NCBI RefSeq assembly: GCF_017313265.1
Contig: NZ_JAFLQZ010000002.1
Location: forward strand, 549,251 to 613,250
DNA from: Hymenobacter telluris
GTDB taxonomy: Bacteria > Bacteroidota > Bacteroidia > Cytophagales > Hymenobacteraceae
Direction of reading: 5' to 3'
DNA: 64,000 bases
The number at the start of each line of letters is the position of its first letter. The first letter of the stretch is position 1. This document shows, one piece after another, positions 1 through 8,411 of the stretch. Under the pieces are notes generated by a model. It was not told the DNA's origin and did not search any database. It saw nothing but the letters and a program-made list of their open reading frames with translations. The position numbers were made by a program, and so were the translations under genes.

Positions 1-2
1 GC

Positions 3-812
3 CCCGACTTCCGGTACGGCATGGTGCCCCCCGGCTGGACCGCCAACAAAGGCCTGTTTGTACGCACCGTGAAACTAGGTTCCACCGAATCAGCCGTGGG
101 TACGGTGCGCGATATTCCTACGCTGAGCGCCGAACAAAGCCCCTCTGACCTGGACATTAAGGTGAAGTTTGCGCCGGAACTAGACAAAGCTTTTGTGGAT
201 GTGCACCATGTATTGGGCGGCTACCACGCCCAAGCAATTCAGCCGTTTTATTCTTTGATTCCGGAGGAAAAGCGCACCGAGATACTACAGGCGCTGGTGA
301 AGAGCAGCGTGCCGGATGCCACCTTCCAGAGCGTAAAAGTGACCAACGGCGAGGCTGGCTTGAGTCCCCTTTCCAAGCCGTTTCTGGTAGATGCCAATGT
401 GGAATCGGCCGCGCTGCTCAACAAAGCCGGGCAGCGCTACTTGTTCAAGATTGGCGACTTGCTGGGGCCACAGTCGGAGCTGTACCAGGTAGAAGCCCGG
501 CAGTACGACGTAGAAAACGACTTCAACCGGCGATACAACCGCGTGATTACGCTGGAACTGCCTACCGGCTACCAAGTACGCAACCTACAAGACCTGAACG
601 CCGACGTGAAAGCCGGCCCCGACACCAAAGACCCGCTTTACTACTTCAACTCGAAGTACGACGTGCAGGGCCAGATTGTAAAAGTCACCATCACGGAAGC
701 GTACCGCCAGATTCGGTGGCCCAAGAAGGATTTCGAAGCCTTTCGGGAAGTGGTAAACGCCGCCGCCAACTTCAATAAGGTGGTGCTGGTGCTGGAAAAG
801 AAGAAAAGCTAA
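3..812 (+). CDS. DUF3857/transglutaminase-like protein, C-terminal part (5' truncated by window edge)
   Basis: The frame is open from base 3, before the first ATG at 21, so the gene begins outside the window and only about 270 C-terminal residues are visible. The fragment reads PDFRYGMVPPGW at its start, contains a mid-region with TLELPTGYQ, and ends in a lysine-rich tail. This matches the C-terminal beta-rich region of large secreted Bacteroidota proteins with an N-terminal DUF3857 domain and a central transglutaminase-like domain. Those domains are not visible here, so the assignment is tentative. No function can be given beyond a probable envelope role. It is followed by a long inverted repeat and the co-directional DUF4442 gene. 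Confidence 0.6.
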   Translation, partial: PDFRYGMVPPGWTANKGLFVRTVKLGSTESAVGTVRDIPTLSAEQSPSDLDIKVKFAPELDKAFVDVHHVLGGYHAQAIQPFYSLIPEEKRTEILQALVKSSVPDATFQSVKVTNGEAGLSPLSKPFLVDANVESAALLNKAGQRYLFKIGDLLGPQSELYQVEARQYDVENDFNRRYNRVITLELPTGYQVRNLQDLNADVKAGPDTKDPLYYFNSKYDVQGQIVKVTITEAYRQIRWPKKDFEAFREVVNAAANFNKVVLVLEKKKS

Positions 813-818
813 TGCTTC

Positions 819-915
819 TGTAGCGTGAAGCCTTTGCTTCGCGTATCGTTGCTGACTACCACGCTCTGATAACGATTCTAGTCAACGATACGCGAAGCAA
901 AGTCTTCGCACTACA
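819..915. repeat. 33-bp inverted repeat, intergenic hairpin
   Basis: Arms 819-851 and 883-915 match at 30 of 33 positions and enclose a 31-base loop. The arms share the core TTTGCTTCGCGTATCGTTG. There is no U-tract on either side, so it does not look like a simple terminator. It lies between two co-directional genes, 7 bases after the stop of the first and 11 bases before the start of the second. It looks like a dispersed REP/MITE-like palindrome, but copies elsewhere cannot be checked. Confidence 0.8.
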
Positions 916-926
916 TTCTTCCATCC

Positions 927-1430
927 ATGCCATCCGTTCCCTTTACCACCGATACGCCAGCCGCCGCGGCTTTCCGGCGCACCATCTCCAACCCGCTAAA
1001 GCTGCGGCTGTTCATGCTGCGCAGCTTACCCATGGCCTATCTGGCAGGTTTGCGGCTGCGAGAAGTAACGCCCGAGCGAGCCACAGTTACGGTGCCGTTC
1101 AAGTACCTTACCAAGAACCCATTCCGCAGCATCTACTTCGCGTGCCTGAGCATGGCCGCTGAAATGGCTAGTGGTATGCTGGCCATGATGTACACCCAGG
1201 GTGCCGGCCGCGTCTCGATGCTGGTAGTAGGCCTGGAAGCTGATTTCACCAAGAAAGCCGTGGGTTTGATTGCCTTCACCTCGGAAGACGGCCCTCGCAT
1301 TGCCCAAGCCATCCTCGACAGCCGCGCCACCGGCGAAGGCCGCACCGTGGTGTGCACCAGCACCGGCCTGGACCAGGCCGGCGACGTGGTGGCTACGTTC
1401 CGGATTACCTGGTCGTTTCGGGCAAAGTAG
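927..1430 (+). CDS. DUF4442 domain protein (hotdog-fold, thioesterase-like)
   Basis: A 167-residue cytosolic protein without a signal peptide. The central stretch (about residues 45-95) has the NPFRSIYFACL and AAEMASGML pattern typical of DUF4442 proteins, which adopt the hotdog fold of PaaI-type thioesterases. The length fits the family. The substrate is unknown; members are often presumed to act on acyl-CoA or acyl carrier thioesters. The ATG at 927 follows closely on the palindrome at 819-915, so the hairpin would lie in or just before its leader. The next gene is only 23 bases downstream. Confidence 0.8.
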   Translation: MPSVPFTTDTPAAAAFRRTISNPLKLRLFMLRSLPMAYLAGLRLREVTPERATVTVPFKYLTKNPFRSIYFACLSMAAEMASGMLAMMYTQGAGRVSMLVVGLEADFTKKAVGLIAFTSEDGPRIAQAILDSRATGEGRTVVCTSTGLDQAGDVVATFRITWSFRAK

Positions 1431-1453
1431 TGCTTAGTACTCTATAGCGGTAT

Positions 1454-2122
1454 ATGTCTACTGGGCAGCGAATAATAATTAGGCTATGGTTGCTGAGTGT
1501 TGGAGCTATTGTAGTTACTCTGTTTACACCTCTCGAATTCTCTCCATTGCCATTGGATAACCTACCCCGCTGGGGAGTATGGGGGCTGGCCTTCCCTGCC
1601 TGCCAATTGTTAGGACAGCATATAGGCAGATTTCAAAGGTTGTGGCGCACAATTCCGTGGCTACTGTGGGGGCCGTTGCTAGCGGTGCAAGCCTTATGGA
1701 TGCCCTTGTCAGTTCCGGAAGCACTTTCCGGACCATGGTCCAAAATGTTTGAGCCAATGACAGGGTTATTCGTGCGCCAAGAAATATGGGCCACCACACG
1801 AGTGCTGTTTCGAAGGGGATGGCAGGTTGTAGCAGTGCAACAGATAGACCCTATGAGTTTCTACCCGCGTTACCACCGAACAGCTATGATAACACCCCTA
1901 CTACCTGGTGTCCAGTGGGTTACCCGATTAGAACATCGTGAGAATGATGATTGTGTGCTTGATGCTTCTTGGCAGACAGTTGCTCCACAGGAGTTGGTTG
2001 TCTCTAAACGCTACCCGTACGAGCTTGAACAAGCTGCGCAACTAAGTTGTGATTCGGCCTTGCTTCGTGCTCTGCACACATGGCAAGTGCGCCGCCAGCA
2101 ACATCGCGCCCTAAAAAAATGA
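1454..2122 (+). CDS. Hypothetical membrane protein
   Basis: A 222-residue protein of no recognised family. Two or three hydrophobic segments are visible near residues 8-27, 40-55 and 65-85. A hydrophilic C-terminal half follows, ending in a basic tail (VRRQQHRALKK). Base composition is visibly more AT-rich than in the neighbouring DUF4442 gene, and the gene borders the accessory block. It starts 23 bases after DUF4442 and could share its transcript. Coding status is inferred from the long frame and plausible membrane topology. I cannot assign a function. Confidence 0.6.
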   Translation: MSTGQRIIIRLWLLSVGAIVVTLFTPLEFSPLPLDNLPRWGVWGLAFPACQLLGQHIGRFQRLWRTIPWLLWGPLLAVQALWMPLSVPEALSGPWSKMFEPMTGLFVRQEIWATTRVLFRRGWQVVAVQQIDPMSFYPRYHRTAMITPLLPGVQWVTRLEHRENDDCVLDASWQTVAPQELVVSKRYPYELEQAAQLSCDSALLRALHTWQVRRQQHRALKK

Positions 2123-2156
2123 TTGTTAAAGGACTCATCCTCAGAAAAAATTGTCC

Positions 2157-2210
2157 TCAATCTTCTTCCCTCGGTTGCTCCTTGGTGACGACGTCAATCA
2201 TGCCGTTCTG
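2157..2210 (-). pseudogene. Remnant of the C-terminus of a DAC/DisA_N-like gene
   Basis: Read on the minus strand this stretch encodes NGMIDVVTKEQPREED and a stop. It aligns without gaps to DGMVNVITKERLGEEE, the C-terminus of the DAC-like protein encoded at 5778-7346: 8 of 16 residues are identical and most others conservative (N/D, I/V, D/E), with the stop at the same position. Upstream on that strand the similarity ends and the sequence runs into a small palindrome and the metallophosphoesterase gene. I read this as the surviving 3' end of a second, older copy of the DAC-like gene. Codon-level DNA identity is modest, so it is not a recent duplication. Confidence 0.5.
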
Positions 2211-2286
2211 TTGAGCCTGATTCAGGCTTGAATGTATCGATAACATGATTTTTTTAAGGGTACGCAGGAAATCGGGGTGCTACTGG

Positions 2287-3519
2287 CTACAGTGCTACCA
2301 CCCGCATTACCTGCGAGAAGCCTGTTCCGGATAGCTGCACGTAGTATAAGCCTGCTGCCAATGAATTGCGTGGCAACGCAAACCGGTGCCATCCAGCACC
2401 AACTAAGCCCTGATGCAAAGTAGTTACCTCCTGGCCGAGAGTATTGAGCACTCGCAACTGCACTGTTGTGGGGGTTGGTACCGAAAACTCAACTAGAGCA
2501 TCACCTTGGAATGGATTAGGCGAAACGGGGTATAGGGTTGGCTCTGTGCGTAGCGGCCTGCGCAATACATAGGTGTGCACAAGTACCTGGCGCCGCGTAA
2601 AAAACTGTAACGACAAGCTATCCGCCGTAGCGTTGAGGAGCATGGCACCATAGTCACCATTGTAAATAGCGTTACTCTCAGGCAGTGGCGTCTGTCTAAC
2701 CCGGTAAACACTACGTCCGCCTAGTCCATTAACGAAATAGGGTAGGCCATCAACTGTTAGCTGTTCGTAATGATGATCGTGGCCAGCCAGAACCACCGAG
2801 GCGCCCCATGCCCGAAACGGCCACTGTGATTCTTGGGTACTGCCATGGTAACCCGAAGAATAAGGCGCATGATGCAGGTACACTACCTTCCAGCGTGCCG
2901 TAGAGGCAGCGAGGCCAGCTTGCAGCCATCGAGCCTGAGCGGAAGTTGCCGTAATACCATCAGGCTCAGCGGGGTCACTGTTGAGGGCAAAGAAATGAAC
3001 ATTGCCGCGCACAAAGTCATAATAGCGGCCGTTGCCGGGCAGCGTAAAATAGTCGCGGTAAGGTTCGCCGTTGCGGGTGTAATAGTCGTGGTTGCCAAGC
3101 GAGGGGAAAAAGCGGTTGGTGGAAGCACTGGGGCCATAACGCCCTTTGTACTTATAGATATAGCTGTGATAATACTGGCCGATATTCTGGTCTATGGTGC
3201 TGGAGTCGCCTACATCGTAGTTGTTATCACCGAGGGTGATAATGAATTCGGGGTCCCAACTCTTCACCAGTTGCGCTACGTCTCGTTCCGCTGGGCCAGC
3301 ATAGCCATAATCTCCGATGGCTGCGAAGCGCTGGCCTTCACTTCGGTGAGCGAGCAAGCAGAAGCAAAGCATCGCCGCCAAGCGCCCAAAGCATGCCCAT
3401 AATGCGGCATGCTTTGCGCTATGCTTATGATAAATTGAAGAAATATAAGAATTTTGATTGTTTATAATAAAAATAAGATTTGAGGTGTTTACTTCGTGCA
3501 TCATTATCGGGTAAGTCAT
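2287..3519 (-). CDS. Secreted metallophosphoesterase with T9SS type A sorting domain
   Basis: Calcineurin-like metallophosphoesterase of the purple acid phosphatase/alkaline phosphatase type. Metal-binding motifs appear in order: GDYGY, GDNNYD, GNHDYY, HHAPYSS and GHDHHYEQ, covering about residues 65-265. A hydrophobic signal-like segment lies near residues 38-60, preceded by an unusually long polar N-terminus, so the true start may be later than 3519. The last 80 residues (PVSPNPF ... GLYYVQL ... RVVAL) form a type A T9SS sorting domain, predicting export across the outer membrane. It is probably involved in scavenging phosphate from organic phosphoesters. The 5' end and upstream DNA are AT-rich and divergent from the CotH gene. 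Confidence 0.85.
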   Translation of the reverse strand: MTYPIMMHEVNTSNLIFIINNQNSYISSIYHKHSAKHAALWACFGRLAAMLCFCLLAHRSEGQRFAAIGDYGYAGPAERDVAQLVKSWDPEFIITLGDNNYDVGDSSTIDQNIGQYYHSYIYKYKGRYGPSASTNRFFPSLGNHDYYTRNGEPYRDYFTLPGNGRYYDFVRGNVHFFALNSDPAEPDGITATSAQARWLQAGLAASTARWKVVYLHHAPYSSGYHGSTQESQWPFRAWGASVVLAGHDHHYEQLTVDGLPYFVNGLGGRSVYRVRQTPLPESNAIYNGDYGAMLLNATADSLSLQFFTRRQVLVHTYVLRRPLRTEPTLYPVSPNPFQGDALVEFSVPTPTTVQLRVLNTLGQEVTTLHQGLVGAGWHRFALPRNSLAAGLYYVQLSGTGFSQVMRVVAL

Positions 3520-3951
3520 ATTTTGAACTTGCGTATTCGTCGTTTAAAAATACTCATTTAGTAAGTATAAATCTCTCGTTGAAATGGCAAAATGATTATA
3601 AAAAGCTGCTGAGTAGTGTCTATTATCTATTCTATGAGTTATGAGGGATATGGATGGCGTATTAAGTAAGTGCGGAATAGTTATAAATAAAGCAAATTAA
3701 GCACTAGTTAGCGCCTCTTAATTCAAGTGCCAAGCTGCTATGCCGCTCATGTACTGAGTTCAATGCTGATTAATAGCTGGTGCGCTCGATTTACAGAAGC
3801 AAGAGTAAAGAATAATCAAAGCCTGCTTTTTCTGTAATCAGCAGAATTAATTAAGCATAATCAAATAACGATTAGCTACTGCTGAAGCCGTTCTGTTAAC
3901 GGTAGATATACAATTGATTTTAGATAAATTTTAAAAATAACTTAACTGAAT
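3520..3951. other. AT-rich intergenic region between divergent secreted-protein genes
   Basis: This 432-base stretch has no convincing ORF, tRNA or repeat. It is strongly AT-rich compared with the rest of the window and must contain the divergent promoters for the metallophosphoesterase (minus) and CotH (plus) genes. I see only a short hairpin near 3887-3902 (CCGTT/AACGG). No TAnnTTTG box could be placed with confidence. Confidence 0.6.
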
Positions 3952-5673
3952 ATGAGTAAAAAACTTGCATCAATTAATCTGGTTTTGTTAATTACTGCTT
4001 TCACTTTGTCAATTTCAAAGGCATCGGCTAGTGACACAATCAGAGTTAGGCCTAACCTCTATCATATAGACCATCATAAAAATATCGTTATTATAAATCA
4101 ATCCACTAGTGAATTGATTTCTGGAGCTGGTGAAGCAAAAAACCATTTACTACTGGATGAAACATATGAGTTTCTGGCTCCTGTTTATTCAGTTAATGAA
4201 TCAGCATCGTACAAAGTAGTATGCCGGGATTCGATGTATACTGCTTACTTCACTAAGCTACCAATAATCCATATCAACACGAGAAGTCAGATAGTAGATA
4301 CGCCAAGCGTATATGCTTCCTTCTCGATGTCGGAAAATAATCGTGCTTTCACACAATCAGCAATAGGGATAGAGCTAAGAGGTGCTTCTTCGCAAAGCTT
4401 GCCTAAGAAATCGTATGAGCTGAGCTTTTGGAGTGATACGCTAGGGGCTGTTTCGCGTGATGTGCGCTTGTTAAATATGCGAACCGATAATAAATGGAAT
4501 TTGCAAGCTATGTATAACGAGCCACTACGCATGCAAAGCAAAGTATCGAATGAATTGTGGCAGGATATTCACCAGATATATTACAAGAACTTAGAGCCGG
4601 ACGCTAAAAATGGCATTGCCATGACCTATGTCGAGGTATTTGTTAATGACGAGTACAAAGGGATATACGCACTGAGCGAGCGAATTGACCGTAAGCAGCT
4701 AAAGCTCAAAAAATACGATAACCAGACTATCAAGGGAGAATTGTATAAAGGTAGTGGCTGGGGAGCTACCACGTTCACCAGTCTGCCGCCTTTCGATAAT
4801 ACCAGCTTGACATGGGGCGGCTTTGAATACAAGCACCCGGAAGAAGAAATAGACTGGACTAATCTGTATAATTTTGTTGATTTTGTTGAAAATAGCTCTA
4901 CTCAAGATTTCAATAATAACTATAAAACTAAATTTAAACTTAGCAACGCTGTCGATTATTATATTTTTTTGAATTTACTAAGATCTTTAGATAATACAGG
5001 CAAGAATATATATATAGCCAAGTACAAAGCAGGTGAGCCTTATTATTATGTGCCTTGGGATTTGGATGGAGTATTCGGTACTAACTGGCAAGGCAATCAA
5101 GATAACGTTACAAATGGGTTGCTTTCCAATGGTTTTTATGATCGGCTGAATCAGGATTGCTCTCCTAACGGTTTCCGAGCAGCATTGGTACAACGCTGGG
5201 CTGAACTGCGAACCACTGTTATAAATCAGGATAGCATCATGTCTAGGTTTGCGGTTAATACCAACTATCTGGTCAATAATAATGCCTACGAAAGAGAACA
5301 TATAGCCTGGAATGACTTTACGTATGACGCAACGCAGCTTACCTACGTTGCTTCTTGGCTAAGCAATAGACTGGCTTATTTAGATGTAGTGTTTAGCCAA
5401 AGCTGCACTGCTTTGAGTAACGTAAGTGCTATTGCCACAACAGGTTTAGAACTGAAGATGTATCCTAATCCGGCTACTGGCTATTTAGTGATAGAAAATA
5501 ACTTCTCAGCTCGTGAAATGTGCGTACAGGACATGAGTGGTAAAATAATTATGAAACAGGCACTAAACAGTAAAACCAGCAAAGTAGATATTAGTGCTTT
5601 GCCAAAAGGATTATATATAACGACTGTTAGAAGTGAAAAAACATCCAAGCGAAATAAATTAGTGGTAAATTAA
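3952..5673 (+). CDS. CotH kinase-family secreted protein with T9SS sorting domain
   Basis: A 573-residue protein with a signal peptide (residues 1-26, ending ISKASA). The CotH domain shows RGASSQSLPKKSYELSF, DNKWNLQAMYNEPLR, YVEVFVNDEYKGIYALSE and the catalytic-type YVPWDLDGVFG. CotH-like proteins are atypical protein kinases; spore-coat CotH phosphorylates coat proteins, but targets of bacterial secreted homologues are mostly unknown. The C-terminus (LKMYPNPATG ... GLYITTVR ... KLVVN) is a type A T9SS sorting signal. The gene is markedly AT-rich and uses more A/T-ending codons than surrounding genes, suggesting lateral acquisition together with the adjacent metallophosphoesterase. Confidence 0.88.
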   Translation: MSKKLASINLVLLITAFTLSISKASASDTIRVRPNLYHIDHHKNIVIINQSTSELISGAGEAKNHLLLDETYEFLAPVYSVNESASYKVVCRDSMYTAYFTKLPIIHINTRSQIVDTPSVYASFSMSENNRAFTQSAIGIELRGASSQSLPKKSYELSFWSDTLGAVSRDVRLLNMRTDNKWNLQAMYNEPLRMQSKVSNELWQDIHQIYYKNLEPDAKNGIAMTYVEVFVNDEYKGIYALSERIDRKQLKLKKYDNQTIKGELYKGSGWGATTFTSLPPFDNTSLTWGGFEYKHPEEEIDWTNLYNFVDFVENSSTQDFNNNYKTKFKLSNAVDYYIFLNLLRSLDNTGKNIYIAKYKAGEPYYYVPWDLDGVFGTNWQGNQDNVTNGLLSNGFYDRLNQDCSPNGFRAALVQRWAELRTTVINQDSIMSRFAVNTNYLVNNNAYEREHIAWNDFTYDATQLTYVASWLSNRLAYLDVVFSQSCTALSNVSAIATTGLELKMYPNPATGYLVIENNFSAREMCVQDMSGKIIMKQALNSKTSKVDISALPKGLYITTVRSEKTSKRNKLVVN

Positions 5674-5699
5674 AATTACCTGATTCTAGATAAATAAAA

Positions 5700-5744
5700 G
5701 CGCCGCTGTTCTCTGCATAAATAGTAGCAGAGAGCAGCGGTGCT
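5700..5744. terminator. Bidirectional terminator hairpin
   Basis: A stem of about 17 bp (GCGCCGCTGTTCTCTGC paired with GCAGAGAGCAGCGGTGC, one mismatch) with a 10-base loop, between the convergent CotH and DAC-like genes. AT-rich flanks on both sides allow termination in both directions. Confidence 0.75.
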
Positions 5745-5777
5745 TTACAAATCAGGATATCCGGTACTACTGGCCGG

Positions 5778-7346
5778 TTACTCTTCCTCTCCCAAACGCT
5801 CTTTGGTAATAACGTTCACCATACCATCCTCACTAACCACAATGGCCAGGCAAGGATAGGGCGAGGTTTCCACGTAGCGGATGGCCGAGTTGTAGCGGGC
5901 CCCGCGGGTGCTGGTGCCCCGGCCCGAAGCTTTACCGTCCAGAATGACGCCAATGGAGTAGCAGTAGCTTTCCGGGTCAAGGAGCACGGCGCCGTCGATG
6001 GAGGTGACCAGGCGGGTGATGAGCGGCGTGAGTGGTACCGGCTCGATGAGGGTGCATTGCAGCTTCAGGCGGTCGGCCTCGGCCAGGGCTTCGGTGGTGA
6101 CTACCAGTAGCGTGCCGTGCTTCTGGCGGCTGGCTTCCAGCACCACTTCCCAAAGCCGCTCCACCTTGGCGGGGTCGGTGAGCTGAAAGGTGCGCTTGAG
6201 GTCCTTACGGAAACGGCTCCGGTTGACGCGCGAGCGGGGCAGGCTGGGCTGGCTGTAAATGGTGCGCATCAGCACTTTGCCATCATGCTGAAACTCCCAG
6301 GCGAAGTGGTTGATGAAGTTGATAACAAACAAATCCTCCCGCGTGGTGTCGTATTCGCCTACCAATCGGCCCAGGGCGTACACGTTTTCACTGTCGGCGA
6401 GCAGGCTCACGTCGGAGGTAGTCATTTCGAGCAGCTTGCGTACGGCCCGGTAGTCGGTGAGCGGGGTGGGGCAGGTGAGGGCAAATACCTCTTCCACGTT
6501 GGGGTGGCGGCGGCGAGCCATAATCAGCTTGCCCACGCCCTCGGCGCCTTCGTAGCGGAGGCTGGAAATGGTGTTGAGCGTGTTGAACAGGCGTGCCGCA
6601 CCCGGTTCAGCTCCCAGGGCCTGCGCGGGCGTATCGAGCAGACTTTTACCGGCGGCGCGCAAAATCTCCTCGGATTCGCGGGGGCGCGTGAGCATCCCAA
6701 AACCCGGCTCCGACTCGCTTAGCGTTTTGGCGCATTCTTCGGAGAAGCGGTAAATGGCCGCCACCAGCAACGACGGCGCCAACGGCTTGCCATCAGTGTA
6801 ATAGCGGTGCGGGCGCAACGACGGGTAGGCACGCATGGCCTTGCGGCGCATACGCAGCAGCGTCAGTACGTAGTAGTCGTTGATGGGCACGGGCCAGCCG
6901 GCTACGTGCTGGTAGATGCTGTTTTCATCGTGGGCATCAAGCTGCTCCTGCACGGCGTTGCGGATGCCTAGCGCCTCTTGTCGGCGGCTGAGCATTTCCT
7001 GCGTGGCGCCGTCGCGGGGTACGGCCCCGGCCAGATTCGACAGCAGCTGAAGCTCCCGGCCCCGGGCCAGGGCATGCGTGAAGCGGGCCGGGTCGAGGCC
7101 GTGGTTGGCGGGTTCCAGATGCACCGGCGGCGCTTCGGTGGGCACCAGGGCATCGGGGGCGGTGCACAAGGCCAGCAGCAACACGCTGGGCTCCAGGTCG
7201 TCGTCAAGCGTGTTGAAAATACCGTCGGCAATGTTCTGAGCGGCCTGCAAGTACCGCATCTGGTAGGGCCAGACGTGGTAGGTATCGGTTTCGGCGAGAG
7301 GCTGGGCCGTGACGGGCGGCGCGGAAAGCAGCGGAATGGAAAGCAT
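5778..7346 (-). CDS. DisA_N/diadenylate cyclase-like domain protein with degenerate catalytic motif
   Basis: The last ~125 residues follow the DAC (c-di-AMP synthase) fold in order: HGTLLVV, SIDGAVLLD (the DGA metal/nucleotide motif), then GARYNSAIRYV where active enzymes have GTRHRAA, then CLAIVVSEDGMVNVI. DGA is kept but RHR is replaced by RYN, so ATP condensation is doubtful; a nucleotide-binding or sensor role is more likely. The N-terminal ~390 residues contain no membrane segment and no domain I recognise. The longest frame begins with GTG at 7373; I prefer ATG at 7346 (522 residues, MLSIPLLSAPPV). It is monocistronic and convergent with CotH. A decayed homologous C-terminus lies at 2157-2210. 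Confidence 0.75.
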   Translation of the reverse strand: MLSIPLLSAPPVTAQPLAETDTYHVWPYQMRYLQAAQNIADGIFNTLDDDLEPSVLLLALCTAPDALVPTEAPPVHLEPANHGLDPARFTHALARGRELQLLSNLAGAVPRDGATQEMLSRRQEALGIRNAVQEQLDAHDENSIYQHVAGWPVPINDYYVLTLLRMRRKAMRAYPSLRPHRYYTDGKPLAPSLLVAAIYRFSEECAKTLSESEPGFGMLTRPRESEEILRAAGKSLLDTPAQALGAEPGAARLFNTLNTISSLRYEGAEGVGKLIMARRRHPNVEEVFALTCPTPLTDYRAVRKLLEMTTSDVSLLADSENVYALGRLVGEYDTTREDLFVINFINHFAWEFQHDGKVLMRTIYSQPSLPRSRVNRSRFRKDLKRTFQLTDPAKVERLWEVVLEASRQKHGTLLVVTTEALAEADRLKLQCTLIEPVPLTPLITRLVTSIDGAVLLDPESYCYSIGVILDGKASGRGTSTRGARYNSAIRYVETSPYPCLAIVVSEDGMVNVITKERLGEEE

Positions 7347-7471
7347 AGGAAGGCGGAAAGAAGTCACCGGCACTGGTTGGCGCCCAGTGAACGGAACGCA
7401 TCAACCGGTCAACAGCACTTGGAAAGGAAGGCTTCAACCGTTTTTAACGACGGACGAAACTCATAATTACT

Positions 7472-8299
7472 TTACAACTGGAATAGAACAGGCAAAACCA
7501 TTTTTTGCTTCATCGGCTGGCCCTGATACGTAGCCGGGGTCCACTTTGGGGCCACCTTGATGAGGCGCAAGGCTTCCTGGTCGAGGCCGGAGCCGAGCGG
7601 CTTCACCACCTTGGCATCGGTGAGCGAGCCGTCTTTCTGAATGATGAATTCCACCATCACCTTGCCTTCCACCTTGCGTTGCCGAGCCAGGGCAGGGTAC
7701 TGCTGGTTTTTCTGAATCCACTCGAAAAAGGCTTCGGTGCCGCCTACCGGGCGGGCCGGTTGGTCGGGCGTTACGATGGTAGCGCCGGTTTTGGCACTGC
7801 CAGCCGGGGCGGGAGTGCCCGCAGGGGCCGGAGTAGGCGCGGCGGTTGGCTCGGTGGCCGGGGCGGGGCCACCGGCCCCGAGCGGTATCTGAAACGAAAT
7901 CGGGACGCTGACGCGCTGCCGCACTTTCTGGCCTTTGTGCTGGGCGGGCGTCCATTTTGGGCCGCCTTTTATCAGCCGGACGGCTTCGGCATCCAGAGCC
8001 GGGTCGAGGGGCTTGCTGGCGGCCACGTTGGAAATAACGCCGGATTTCTCGACCACAAACGTCACTTCCACGGTGCCGGCTGCGCCGCGCTGCAAGGCCG
8101 CCGTGGGGTACTGCTGGTTGTCGGCCAGGTACTGCGCGTAGCCTTCCACGCCGCCGAGGGGCACGGCGGGCTGGGCTACAGCATCGTAAATCTGCTCGGG
8201 TTCGGGCTTGGGGTATTTCAATTTCTGCTGGGCCAGGGCGGGGGCAGCCAGCGGCAAGGCCAGGGCTACCACAAAAGCAACACGACGAAATAACTGCAT
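7472..8299 (-). CDS. Periplasmic protein with two TonB C-terminal domains
   Basis: A 275-residue protein. Residues 1-23 form a typical cleavable signal peptide ending APALA. Two TonB_C repeats follow (about 55-140 and 190-275). Each has the QYP pattern, a V-F/V-E-K-S/D-G strand, LDxEAxRLIK and PKWTPA. They are joined by a Pro/Ala-rich linker (about 143-185). Classical TonB proteins have an uncleaved N-terminal anchor that contacts ExbB; here none is visible, so direct energy coupling is doubtful. Two tandem TonB_C domains might bind two receptors or act as an accessory. It is divergent from RidA. A TACTTTCG sequence at 8329-8336 may be its -7 element. Confidence 0.85.
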   Translation of the reverse strand: MQLFRRVAFVVALALPLAAPALAQQKLKYPKPEPEQIYDAVAQPAVPLGGVEGYAQYLADNQQYPTAALQRGAAGTVEVTFVVEKSGVISNVAASKPLDPALDAEAVRLIKGGPKWTPAQHKGQKVRQRVSVPISFQIPLGAGGPAPATEPTAAPTPAPAGTPAPAGSAKTGATIVTPDQPARPVGGTEAFFEWIQKNQQYPALARQRKVEGKVMVEFIIQKDGSLTDAKVVKPLGSGLDQEALRLIKVAPKWTPATYQGQPMKQKMVLPVLFQL

Positions 8300-8399
8300 A
8301 ACGTTGGGGAAAGCAGGGGAGTGGATACCGAAAGTAACTCAACAACCGCACCAACGGCCGTGCCGGTTCAGTGGCCGCGCATCAAGTACAAAAAACGGC

Positions 8400-8407
8400 T
8401 AGTTTTG
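8400..8407 (+). promoter_or_regulatory. Putative -7 element (TAGTTTTG) for the RidA-family gene
   Basis: TAGTTTTG fits the Bacteroidota -7 consensus TAnnTTTG exactly. It ends only 4 bases before the ATG at 8412, which would make the transcript leaderless or nearly so. No clear -33 TTG is visible at the usual spacing. Confidence 0.4.
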
Positions 8408-8411
8408 ACGT

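Noticed and set aside
2833..3402. 189-residue plus-strand frame opposite the metallophosphoesterase
   Set aside because: Antisense to conserved metal-binding motifs; no supporting features.
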